From contig JANWKE010000075.1 of NCBI GenBank assembly GCA_025451535.1, positions 62,001 through 126,000 of the forward strand: DNA of 64,000 nucleotides, in the 5' to 3' direction. The first letter of the stretch is position 1. The number at the start of each line of letters is the position of its first letter. The notes beneath the pieces were generated by a model, which had not been told where the DNA came from, made no database searches, and saw only the letters and a list, made by a program, of their open reading frames with translations. Below, piece after piece: positions 48,636 to 57,242 of this stretch. The DNA is from Verrucomicrobiia bacterium (GTDB taxonomy: Bacteria; Verrucomicrobiota; Verrucomicrobiia; Limisphaerales; UBA11358). The translations under genes and the position numbers were made by a program.

Positions 48636-49451
48636 ATGCGAATCCCCGGTGTTTCCTGGGCATGGGAGTTGATTCGAACCGGCCAGACAAACTACTTGTT
48701 CGCCGATGCCTGGATGCGTTTTTACAAGTTCATCCAGGAGGGGATCTTCTTCCTGCATTTTCGGGTGTTCGGCAAACTGCCGGCGCCGGTTGACCATACG
48801 ATCCGGTTGGACACGCAGCACACCGTCGCTTTTGAATCACCTGACCATCGGATTCCCTGGGGCACGAGCCGTGACAACAGCACCAACAAAAAATTTGTGA
48901 GGTTCATGCGCGGGTGCATCGAGCGCGAATTTCCCGATACGACGTGCGGAGCTTTGGATTTGGGGTGTTCCGGCGGCCAACTCGTAGCCGACTTTCGCAG
49001 CTTGGGCTGGCTGGCGGTCGGCCTGGAAGGTTCGGATTTTTCCCTCAAACACGGTCGTGCCAACTGGCCCGCGCTGGCGGGGAAAAATTTATTTACCTGC
49101 GATATCACCAAACCTTTCAAAATCACCGACGATGGGCAGCCTGCGAAATTTCATCTGATCACCATGTGGGAAGTTTTGGAACACATTCCGACACAGGATT
49201 TGCCACAACTTTTTGACAACATTGTCAATCACCTGGCAAAGGGCGGTTACTTCATCGCCTCGACAACCTCGGCACCGGATATTCATGACGGTGTTGACCT
49301 GCATCAAACAAAATGGACGAACGACCAGTGGCAAGGGTGGCTCTCAAAGACACATCCTGAATTGGAAACCGCCCCCCTCCGCCTGAAATATTACCAATTC
49401 GTCCGCCATAACGAGGAGCGATCATTTCTAATTTACAGAAAGACGAGTTGA
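48636..49451 (+). CDS. Class I SAM-dependent methyltransferase
   Basis: CGALDLGCSGGQLVADFRSLGWLAVGLEGSDFS...FHLITMWEVLEHI. Confidence 0.85.
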   Translation: MRIPGVSWAWELIRTGQTNYLFADAWMRFYKFIQEGIFFLHFRVFGKLPAPVDHTIRLDTQHTVAFESPDHRIPWGTSRDNSTNKKFVRFMRGCIEREFPDTTCGALDLGCSGGQLVADFRSLGWLAVGLEGSDFSLKHGRANWPALAGKNLFTCDITKPFKITDDGQPAKFHLITMWEVLEHIPTQDLPQLFDNIVNHLAKGGYFIASTTSAPDIHDGVDLHQTKWTNDQWQGWLSKTHPELETAPLRLKYYQFVRHNEERSFLIYRKTS

Positions 49452-49550
49452 ACCGTTTACGGATCGTCAAACGGGCAAAACCAACCTGATCAATGCTTGC
49501 GGAGAAAAACTGGCCTTGCCCCCAAAAAGCAGTCTGGCAGGCTGAGCCCA

Positions 49551-50420
49551 ATGTTCAAAATTCTGGTAACCGGTGGTGATGGACTGCTCGCTCATGCGTT
49601 GCGTGAGCTTCAGCCGGCGGATTGCGACCTGGTTTTTCTTTCCCATTCGGACTTCGACTTGACCGCGCCAGCACGCATGCAGGAGCAACTGGACGAGATC
49701 GCCCCGCACGTCGTCATCAACACCGCCGCGTATAATCTGGTGGACCATTGCGAAACCGAGCGTGAACTTTCCTGGGCAGTCAACGCAGTGGGTCCACAAC
49801 GCCTCGCGGAATTTTGTGCGCGCGCTGACATTCGCCTCGTTCACTACGGAACGGATTATGTATTCGACGGTAAGAAAACATCTCCCTACTTCGAAGCCGA
49901 CACGCCGAATCCATTGAATCATTACGCGGGCGGAAAACTCGCAGGCGAACAAGCCGTATTACGAACGTCGACGAAACATCTTGTTCTGCGTACGAGCTGG
50001 GTCTTTGGCTGGCACCCCACTCAAACGAAGACGTTCGTTCATACCATCTTACGCGCGGCGTGCAAGGGTCACGAATTAAAAGCCACTACCGATCAAGTGT
50101 CCGTACCAACCTTTGCCCCTGATCTGGCACAGTGGACATTGGAACTGATCCGCCTTGGCGCTACGGGTTTGATACACGCGGTCAACGATGAAGGCGTGAG
50201 CCGCTACGACTGGACACGCGCGATTTTGGAAGAGGCGGTGCGGGCAGGATTGACCCCGCAAGCACCGCCGGTGGAAAAGGTGACGACGGCGTTCTTCAAT
50301 TCCACCATGCGACGTCCAACGTACACCGTGATGAGCAACGAAAAGTTGACAAAATTACTGAACCACCGGATGGGTTCATGGCGTCCGGGCCTGCGGAAAA
50401 TGCTCGCTCAAATGAAATGA
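49551..50420 (+). CDS. dTDP-4-dehydrorhamnose reductase-like (RmlD superfamily)
   Basis: MFKILVTGGDGLLAHALRELQPADCDLVFLSHSDFDLT...VHYGTDYVFDGKKTSPYFEADTPNPLNHYAGGKLAGEQAV. Confidence 0.88.
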   Translation: MFKILVTGGDGLLAHALRELQPADCDLVFLSHSDFDLTAPARMQEQLDEIAPHVVINTAAYNLVDHCETERELSWAVNAVGPQRLAEFCARADIRLVHYGTDYVFDGKKTSPYFEADTPNPLNHYAGGKLAGEQAVLRTSTKHLVLRTSWVFGWHPTQTKTFVHTILRAACKGHELKATTDQVSVPTFAPDLAQWTLELIRLGATGLIHAVNDEGVSRYDWTRAILEEAVRAGLTPQAPPVEKVTTAFFNSTMRRPTYTVMSNEKLTKLLNHRMGSWRPGLRKMLAQMK

Positions 50421-50441
50421 TTTCGGGTAGCCTGCGCTGAC

Positions 50442-50957
50442 ATGACCACAAGCTGGCAACCTGTCGAAGTGCACGGGTTTTTCGAGATTCCCGGATTGCC
50501 CGGTGTGCGTGTTGAGGCCTTGCCGGTTTTCACCGACCCGCGCGGCAGTCTTCACGAACTGTATCGTTCGGACGAAATTCCGAAGGATTTTAAGCCGGTG
50601 ATGGCCTGTTGCTCCTGGTCAATTCCAGGGGTGACGCGCGGGCCACATCAGCATGTTTTTCAGGACGATTATTTCGTTTTTGCCGGCCCGTCGGATTTTC
50701 GTGTTTATTTGTGGGACGACCGCTCCGGTTCCCCCAAGGCGGCAAAAGGCTGGTTCATCAATACCGGTGCCAGCGCGCCGGCTCGAATCTATGTCCCGCG
50801 GGGAGTCGTCCACGCCTATCGTAACACCGGCGCTGTGCCGGGCATAGTCGTGACCGTCACCAGCCTGCTCTTCAAGGGTGAAGGCCGCCGGGAGCCGGTG
50901 GATGAAATCCGTCACGAATTGGACCCCCATTCGCCTTATCGCCCTCCTCAACCATGA
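50442..50957 (+). CDS. dTDP-4-dehydrorhamnose 3,5-epimerase-like cupin (RmlC family)
   Basis: FTDPRGSLHELYRSDEIP...GVTRGPHQHVFQDDYFVFAG...PARIYVPRGVVHAYRNTG. Confidence 0.82.
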   Translation: MTTSWQPVEVHGFFEIPGLPGVRVEALPVFTDPRGSLHELYRSDEIPKDFKPVMACCSWSIPGVTRGPHQHVFQDDYFVFAGPSDFRVYLWDDRSGSPKAAKGWFINTGASAPARIYVPRGVVHAYRNTGAVPGIVVTVTSLLFKGEGRREPVDEIRHELDPHSPYRPPQP

Positions 50958-52201
50958 TTTACGAACGCACGCATTGCCGCACCTGCGGCTCGAAAAATCT
51001 CCGGCTCATCCTCGATCTCGGCAGGACGGCGCTGGCCAATGATTTTCTTAATCCCGAGGAAGTTGCCAATTACAAAATCTCACTGCCGCTGCGTGTCGTG
51101 TTGTGCCAGGACTGTTCATTGGTGCAGTTGGCCGATACGGTTGACCCGAAGATCCTCTACTCACGCTACGCCTACATCACCTCAACCTCCCGGACAATGG
51201 ATGCGCACTTGAATGACCAGTCGGCGCATCTCCTGTCGATCGGTCATTTCGGTGCACGGCCAAAGATTCTGGAAATTGCCAGCAATACCGGCGTGTTCCT
51301 GAAAAAGTTCAAGGCGCGTGGTTGTGAAGTGCTCGGCGTGGAACCGGCGGAAAACATATGTGAGGTTGCCGTAAAGTCCGGCATCCCGACCCGGGGCGAA
51401 TTTTTCAACGCCGCCAGCGCCAATAAAATCAGGGCGGATTGGGGTGCGGCGGATTTGATTTTGGGCCGGCACGTCTTCGCGCACATCGATGACCTGCGCG
51501 ATTTGCTCGCCGGACTGGAGACCGTTTCACACAAGGAAACGCTGATTGCCTTCGAAGTGCCCTATCTGGTTGATTTCTTCGAGCGCACGGAATACGACAC
51601 GATTTACCATGAACATTTGTCCTACATCCCGGTTCGCGCGCTGGAAGCACTGGTCAAGGATTCGCCGTTTTCCCTGTTCCGGATCGACCACTACCAGATT
51701 CATGGTGGTTCGATTTTATTTCATCTGCGTCACCGCTCGTCGAAAGTAGCCGTGCACGAAAGTGTCGCGAAGGCCCTGGAAGGGGAACGCCGTATGAAGC
51801 TGGCTGAACCAGACACCTGGAGGAAGTTTACCGAAAGGGTCGATCACATCCGGACCGAACTGCCCGCCCTCATCCGCAAACTCAAGTCGCAAGGCAAACG
51901 CATCATCGGCTATGGAGCGTCCGCCAAGGGCAACACCCTGCTCAACACCTGCGGCCTGGGGATAAAGGAAATGAACTACGTCATTGATAATACACCGTTT
52001 AAACAAAATAAAGTCGCGCCCGGCTCGTGGCTGCCAATTCGCCCGCCGGAAACCTTGCTCCAGGAACAGCCGGACTTTGCATTGTTACTGGCGTGGAATT
52101 TCGCACCGGAAATCATCGGGCGCGAAACAGAATTTCAAAAGCGGGGCGGGCGGTTTATCGTGCCGATTCCTGAGCCAAAAATTATTGAATTTCGAGCATA
52201 A
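50954..52201 (+). CDS. Sugar C-methyltransferase-like protein (zinc-binding N-term + SAM methyltransferase)
   Basis: CRTCGSKNLRLILDLGRTALANDFL...VVLCQDCSLVQLADTVDPKILYSRYAYITSTSRTM; KILEIASNTGVFLKKFKARGCEVLGVEPA; IIGYGASAKGNTLLNTCGL. Confidence 0.87.
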   Translation: MIYERTHCRTCGSKNLRLILDLGRTALANDFLNPEEVANYKISLPLRVVLCQDCSLVQLADTVDPKILYSRYAYITSTSRTMDAHLNDQSAHLLSIGHFGARPKILEIASNTGVFLKKFKARGCEVLGVEPAENICEVAVKSGIPTRGEFFNAASANKIRADWGAADLILGRHVFAHIDDLRDLLAGLETVSHKETLIAFEVPYLVDFFERTEYDTIYHEHLSYIPVRALEALVKDSPFSLFRIDHYQIHGGSILFHLRHRSSKVAVHESVAKALEGERRMKLAEPDTWRKFTERVDHIRTELPALIRKLKSQGKRIIGYGASAKGNTLLNTCGLGIKEMNYVIDNTPFKQNKVAPGSWLPIRPPETLLQEQPDFALLLAWNFAPEIIGRETEFQKRGGRFIVPIPEPKIIEFRA

Positions 52202-52231
52202 TTATCCGACGGGAAAGCCATCAAAACGACA

Positions 52232-53299
52232 ATGAATTCTCGCGGCACAACGAATCAGTCCTTCCTCGTCAGCGTCGTGGTGGTGAATTACAACTGCAAA
52301 AAATGGCTTGAACGTTTTTTCCTATCGTTGCGCGCGCAAACGATTTTTGACCGCACCGAGGTTATCATGGTGGATAATACGTCCAAAGATGGTTCGGCCG
52401 AAATTTGTGAAAAAGAAATGGCAACATGGCCAAACGGGGTCTTTCTCCAAACTGGCGGCAATTATGGCTTTGGCGGCGGCAGTAACCGCGGCGCAAAAAT
52501 TGCCCGTGGCAAATATCTTTTCTTTCTGAATCCTGATGTCTGGCTGGAACCTGATTGTCTGGAAGAGCTTGTCCGGTGCGCCGAAGGCAATAAAGTGAAA
52601 ACCGCCGGCCCGCTCGTGCTGGATTATGACAGTAACCATATACAGGTGATAGGGGCGTCAGGTTTCGACCTGTTCGGCGGCATGATTCCGGTCCGTCCTG
52701 ACGAGAATTGCGACCAATTGTTTGCCATTGGGACTTTTTTTTTCATCGAGCGCGAATTTTTTGAGAAGCTTGGAAGGTTTGATGACGAATTGTTTCTTTA
52801 TAATGAGGAAATGGACTTGTCATGGCGCGCCTGGATAGCGGGCGAATCGATTGTGCCCGCCTCCTCCGCCCGCATCCACCATCAAGGCGCATCATCCGGC
52901 GAGCGGGCTGTGGAAAACCGAACCAACGAAACAAAGCGCTTCTACGCAAACCGCAACCAGCTGCTTGTCATTTTCAAAAACACCCAATTTCTGCTCCTGG
53001 GGTTGGCGTTGAGTCAGACCACGCTCATAATGGCCGAAGCGGTAATGGGCGCCTGTCTGGCGCGGCGACCTTCCTTCTTCTACTGGGCACTGTTGAAACC
53101 GGTAACGGATTGCTGGCGCCTGCGTCGGCACATTTGGAAACAACGGGGGGAAAATCGCTTGATTCGCCGACGTGGGGACTGGTGGATATTGAAGCATTTC
53201 TTCCGTTTTGGTTTTGGCCGATGGACGGATGTGAAGCGCTTATTCAAATTCGGCGTCAAGATCGACCCATCACGGTCAACAACCGCATCCAAAAAATAA
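52232..53299 (+). CDS. Glycosyltransferase family 2 (rhamnosyltransferase-like)
   Basis: VSVVVVNYNCKKWLERFFLSLRAQ...GGNYGFGGGSNRGAKIARGKYLFFLNPDVWLEPDCLEEL. Confidence 0.88.
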   Translation: MNSRGTTNQSFLVSVVVVNYNCKKWLERFFLSLRAQTIFDRTEVIMVDNTSKDGSAEICEKEMATWPNGVFLQTGGNYGFGGGSNRGAKIARGKYLFFLNPDVWLEPDCLEELVRCAEGNKVKTAGPLVLDYDSNHIQVIGASGFDLFGGMIPVRPDENCDQLFAIGTFFFIEREFFEKLGRFDDELFLYNEEMDLSWRAWIAGESIVPASSARIHHQGASSGERAVENRTNETKRFYANRNQLLVIFKNTQFLLLGLALSQTTLIMAEAVMGACLARRPSFFYWALLKPVTDCWRLRRHIWKQRGENRLIRRRGDWWILKHFFRFGFGRWTDVKRLFKFGVKIDPSRSTTASKK

Positions 53300-53423
53300 A
53301 GTTCGATCACTGATATAGAGTATTCCTCCTGTTGACCGGATAATCGTAAACAGCAGAACTGATTTGCCGGGGTTGCCAATTACGCCCGATAACGCCACAC
53401 TGGGCTAAAACGTCAACAGCTCG

Positions 53424-54197
53424 ATGGAAAGCCCTTCGCCCAATCCCAGTAGTCCGCCGCTGAAACTCTTGTCCGTGGTGATTCCCGCCCGCGACGAGGA
53501 GGGCTGTATTGCGTCCACAGTGGAGCACTTGCATTTGGAACTGCGCCTGCAAAACATACCACACGAAATTGTGGTGGTCGACGACGGGAGCACGGATACA
53601 ACCTGGAAAATTTTGTCTGCCTTGAAAACTGAGATCCCGGTTTTAAATCCATGCCAGAACCCGCCGCCGCACGGCTTCGGACGGGCCGTGATTTGGGGTT
53701 TGGATCATTCGAGCGGTGACGCCGTGGTCATCATGATGGCCGATGAATCAGATGACTCCCGGGACGTCGTCAAGTATTGGAAATTGTTGGGGGAAGGCTA
53801 TGATTGCGTGTTCGGCAGCCGGTTCGTAGCCGGTGGCGGTGTGATTGATTATCCACGGGTCAAACTGTTGCTCAATCGGCTGGCCAATCTGTTTATCCGC
53901 ATCTTATTCCGAATCAAACTCAACGACACGACCAACGCGTTCAAGACTTATCGGCGTGAAGTCATTGATGGTTGCCGGCCTTTAATTTCACCACACTTCA
54001 ATTTGACGGTGGAGTTGCCACTCAAGGCCATTGTGCGCGGCTTCTCATGGACGACCATGCCCATCACGTGGCGCAATCGCCGGGCGGGAAAGCCGAAACT
54101 AAAAATCAAGGAAATGGGCAGCCGTTATCTTTTTATCTGCCTTTACGTTTGGCTGGAAAAATACTTTAGCCGGGGTGATTATCGCCGAAAACTATGA
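53424..54197 (+). CDS. Glycosyltransferase family 2 (dolichyl-phosphate mannosyltransferase-like)
   Basis: LLSVVIPARDEEGCIASTVEHLHLELRLQNIPHEIVVVDDGSTDTTWKIL; YDCVFGSRFVAGGGV. Confidence 0.9.
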   Translation: MESPSPNPSSPPLKLLSVVIPARDEEGCIASTVEHLHLELRLQNIPHEIVVVDDGSTDTTWKILSALKTEIPVLNPCQNPPPHGFGRAVIWGLDHSSGDAVVIMMADESDDSRDVVKYWKLLGEGYDCVFGSRFVAGGGVIDYPRVKLLLNRLANLFIRILFRIKLNDTTNAFKTYRREVIDGCRPLISPHFNLTVELPLKAIVRGFSWTTMPITWRNRRAGKPKLKIKEMGSRYLFICLYVWLEKYFSRGDYRRKL

Positions 54198-54922
54198 CTC
54201 ATAGCGACAGCGAACTTGCCGTCATTTATGACCAGCGGTTTAAAGGCAGGCAAAATTACCGCAATCGCGTCTGGCGAATCCTGATTGATGATTTCATTCA
54301 AACTTACGTTCCGCTTGAAGCCGCAGTACTGGATATTGGTTGCGGCTATGGAGAATTTATCAACAACGTCCGGTGCCGTGCCAAATTTGGAATGGATTTG
54401 AATCCGAATACAGCCAAACTATTGTCAGCCGATGTGCAATTTCTCCAGCAGGATTGTTCCACAACATGGAATCTTCCGGAAGCCCCGTTGGATGTGGTTT
54501 TTACAAGCAATTTTTTTGAGCATCTTCCCAGCAAGCCAGCACTAGCCTCGACCTTGAAGCAAGCATATTGCTCTTTGCGTCCCGGGGGAAACCTGATCGC
54601 GATGGGGCCCAACATTAAATACTTGCCGGGGGCCTACTGGGATTTTTGGGATCACTATCTTCCACTAACTGCAACGTCTTTAAAGGAAGGCCTCAAAATT
54701 CACGGCTTCGAAATGATTCGTTGCGTAGATAGATTTCTGCCTTACACCATGGCTCATGGAGTCCAATATCCAATCATTTTCCTTAAGCTGTATTTGAAGA
54801 TTCCATTAGCCTGGCGTTTTTTGGGAAAGCAGTTTTTCCTGGTTGCACAGAAGCCGAAAGCCGGTTCGGATTCCGCTAAGGATTGTGCTCAAACTATCCA
54901 CCACCCCCGTGCCATGCCTTGA
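54194..54922 (+). CDS. Class I SAM-dependent methyltransferase
   Basis: EAAVLDIGCGYGEFINNVRCRAKFGMDLNPNTAKLL; 4-bp overlap with upstream GT2. Confidence 0.87.
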   Translation: MTHSDSELAVIYDQRFKGRQNYRNRVWRILIDDFIQTYVPLEAAVLDIGCGYGEFINNVRCRAKFGMDLNPNTAKLLSADVQFLQQDCSTTWNLPEAPLDVVFTSNFFEHLPSKPALASTLKQAYCSLRPGGNLIAMGPNIKYLPGAYWDFWDHYLPLTATSLKEGLKIHGFEMIRCVDRFLPYTMAHGVQYPIIFLKLYLKIPLAWRFLGKQFFLVAQKPKAGSDSAKDCAQTIHHPRAMP

Positions 54923-54932
54923 ATTGAACCGG

Positions 54933-56003
54933 ATGAAGACGTTAAAGACAAAATTTGTTTGTTCCTTTGTGGCTCTGTCGCTGGCTGTTACCTATTACTA
55001 TATCGTCAAGCCCTTCGCCATGGGGACTCCGGGAAACGGAACGAATTTCTGGGTTTTTTCCGCCATGTCCCAAACCAGCCCCCATTTAAATACCATTTAC
55101 CCTGTCTGGCGTTCCCGCATTGGAGGCATGTGGATTTCAGGCAAACTGGTGGATGGTGAGGTAAAAGATGGCCAACTTCGTGTTGAGGATGCACAGGAGG
55201 TATTTGGGATTTACCACTCGGCGTGGCTTTTCCTTTTTTTCTTGATGCTGATTTTTCTTGTGGACGACCCGTTGTTTGCCATTACGGCTTGTTTCGCATG
55301 CATGTTGTACATGTTCACACCCAAGGCGAGTTATTACGCCTATCCGTGGGACATACCAGGGATGACCTTCTTCACTTTAAATTACCTTCTCTGGCGGAAG
55401 AAGCATTATAATTCAATGTTATTGGTGATGTTTGTTGGCTACTTCTTCAAGGAAACCATTGTTTTATCCGGCGTGCTTTTCTTTTTCACCGATCTAACCA
55501 AAGGGAACAAGGTTCGATATCTTGCAGCCACCGCCGCTATTGCTCTCGTCATGAAAGTCGGAATCACCCTGGCGATTGACGGTAAAATTTCACTCGTTAC
55601 CAACCAGTTCATTTCCGGCACGCAGAAAAACCTCTTCAGGGATTCCACATTTTTCCTCAACCTTAAAGAATTAACCACCCCAAGTCTGAACCACTTCATT
55701 TTCGTTAATGGCGGTACTTTTATCATCTCCCTGTTGCTGCCAATGCGAACAAAAATCGAAAAAGGCACCAAGGCGGTGATCGGCATTTTCTCTCTGGCTG
55801 CATTGCTGGCAGGGGCTTTGAATGAATTTCGTATCATGCTAGATATCCTGCCGATTTCGATTCTAGCCATCCGTGAGCATCTCGTGAATTCAAGTGGAAA
55901 CATTCTGCCCGCACAAGTATCCGACAAACGGCCTCCCTCCAAAAATGAGCGGACGGGCAAAGCTGCTAATTCCCAGAAAAATGACGCTGACAACAAAAAA
56001 TGA
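54933..56003 (+). CDS. Multi-pass membrane protein of unknown function in the glycan locus
   Basis: Several hydrophobic segments; starts MKTLKTKFVCSFVALSLAVTYYYIVKPF. Confidence 0.65.
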   Translation: MKTLKTKFVCSFVALSLAVTYYYIVKPFAMGTPGNGTNFWVFSAMSQTSPHLNTIYPVWRSRIGGMWISGKLVDGEVKDGQLRVEDAQEVFGIYHSAWLFLFFLMLIFLVDDPLFAITACFACMLYMFTPKASYYAYPWDIPGMTFFTLNYLLWRKKHYNSMLLVMFVGYFFKETIVLSGVLFFFTDLTKGNKVRYLAATAAIALVMKVGITLAIDGKISLVTNQFISGTQKNLFRDSTFFLNLKELTTPSLNHFIFVNGGTFIISLLLPMRTKIEKGTKAVIGIFSLAALLAGALNEFRIMLDILPISILAIREHLVNSSGNILPAQVSDKRPPSKNERTGKAANSQKNDADNKK

Positions 56004-56028
56004 CCCGTCGGAAAATGGTATTCAATTC

Positions 56029-57108
56029 TTAAAAGTCGGCCGAAAGTTCCAGCCAGTTTTCATGCTCCTGGGCATGACGCGCAACTTCGTCAAAGATTTC
56101 CGCCAATTTTGTTTGAGGAAGCCACTTCCAAAAGGCGCCAGCGCGATTGGAGTCCATTACCATCCAGGGAATGTCAAACCGCCGCGGCGCAGGGTCAGCT
56201 TCAATCTTATGTTCGCCAAACCGTTCAACACACCAGCGGCTGAGTTGCAGCAACGAAAACGAATTAGCCGGTCCGCCGCCAAAATTGAAAATCCGTGTTT
56301 CCGGCTGGCCATGATAATCAAACTGTTTGAACAACAACGGCACCAAATCGCGCGGGTGCAGCACATCACGCGTTTGATGGCCGTGACTGCCGAAACCGAT
56401 GTATTTGAGCGGGCGACGGCGCAAGCAGGCATTAATCCAAAAACTGACGATGCCTTGATCGGCTCGCCCGAATTGTCCCGCGCCCGCCAGCAGGCCGCAG
56501 CGGTTGATCCAAACCGGCAGGCCAAATGCCTCACCATATTCGAGCGCGAGAAATTCCGAAGCCAGTTTGCTGGCGCCATAGAGGGAAAGTGGCGGCATGG
56601 TGGAAAATTCTTCGGACACGCCCTGTGCAGAAACTCCCCCGGGCAACGGCTTGTTGAAATCGAGTGTAAATGCTCCGTCTTTCTCCAACATCGGCAGGCC
56701 AGCCAGTGCTGGGATGGAGTAAACACGGCTCGTACTCAATAAAATGAAACCCGCTTTGTGGCGTTTGCAAAGTTCCAGCACGTTGACGGTGGACAAAAGA
56801 TTATGGTCAAGCATCTGCCGGGTGCTGGTCTTGCCATCCACGCCCGCCAGCACGCTCGGATTGGCCGCTGCGTCAATAACCCAGTCGAACGAAGGCAATG
56901 CGTCCAAGTCCGGCGCCAGGCGCAAATCGCCATGATAAAATTTTATCCCGCGCTGTTTGAGGGTGCGCCGGTTTGTTTCGCTGCCGGCGCGGGAAAAATT
57001 GTCCACGCCAAAAATCGTTAATGCTTCACCGGCACGGCGTTGGTCCTGCAAAGCACAGGCTATGGTTGACCCAGCAAACCCGCAAATTCCGGTAATCAAC
57101 AGCTTCAT
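56029..57108 (-). CDS. NAD-dependent epimerase (CDP-paratose 2-epimerase-like)
   Basis: MKLLITGICGFAGSTIACALQDQ...IFGVDNFSRAGSETNRRTLKQRGIKFYHGDLR...DWVIDAAANPSVLAGVDG; SLYGASKLASE. Confidence 0.83.
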   Translation of the reverse strand: MKLLITGICGFAGSTIACALQDQRRAGEALTIFGVDNFSRAGSETNRRTLKQRGIKFYHGDLRLAPDLDALPSFDWVIDAAANPSVLAGVDGKTSTRQMLDHNLLSTVNVLELCKRHKAGFILLSTSRVYSIPALAGLPMLEKDGAFTLDFNKPLPGGVSAQGVSEEFSTMPPLSLYGASKLASEFLALEYGEAFGLPVWINRCGLLAGAGQFGRADQGIVSFWINACLRRRPLKYIGFGSHGHQTRDVLHPRDLVPLLFKQFDYHGQPETRIFNFGGGPANSFSLLQLSRWCVERFGEHKIEADPAPRRFDIPWMVMDSNRAGAFWKWLPQTKLAEIFDEVARHAQEHENWLELSADF

Positions 57109-57242
57109 CTTTGTGGACTTATGTTAGAGCGGCGGAGGTGGGCAAAGGCAAGATTTAGTTTCGCAAGGTTCACCAGTGCAGCCTTGACACTCGTTTGGAG
57201 GAAAACTATGAGTATGCACACGTTTCGCCAGACAGTGCATCT

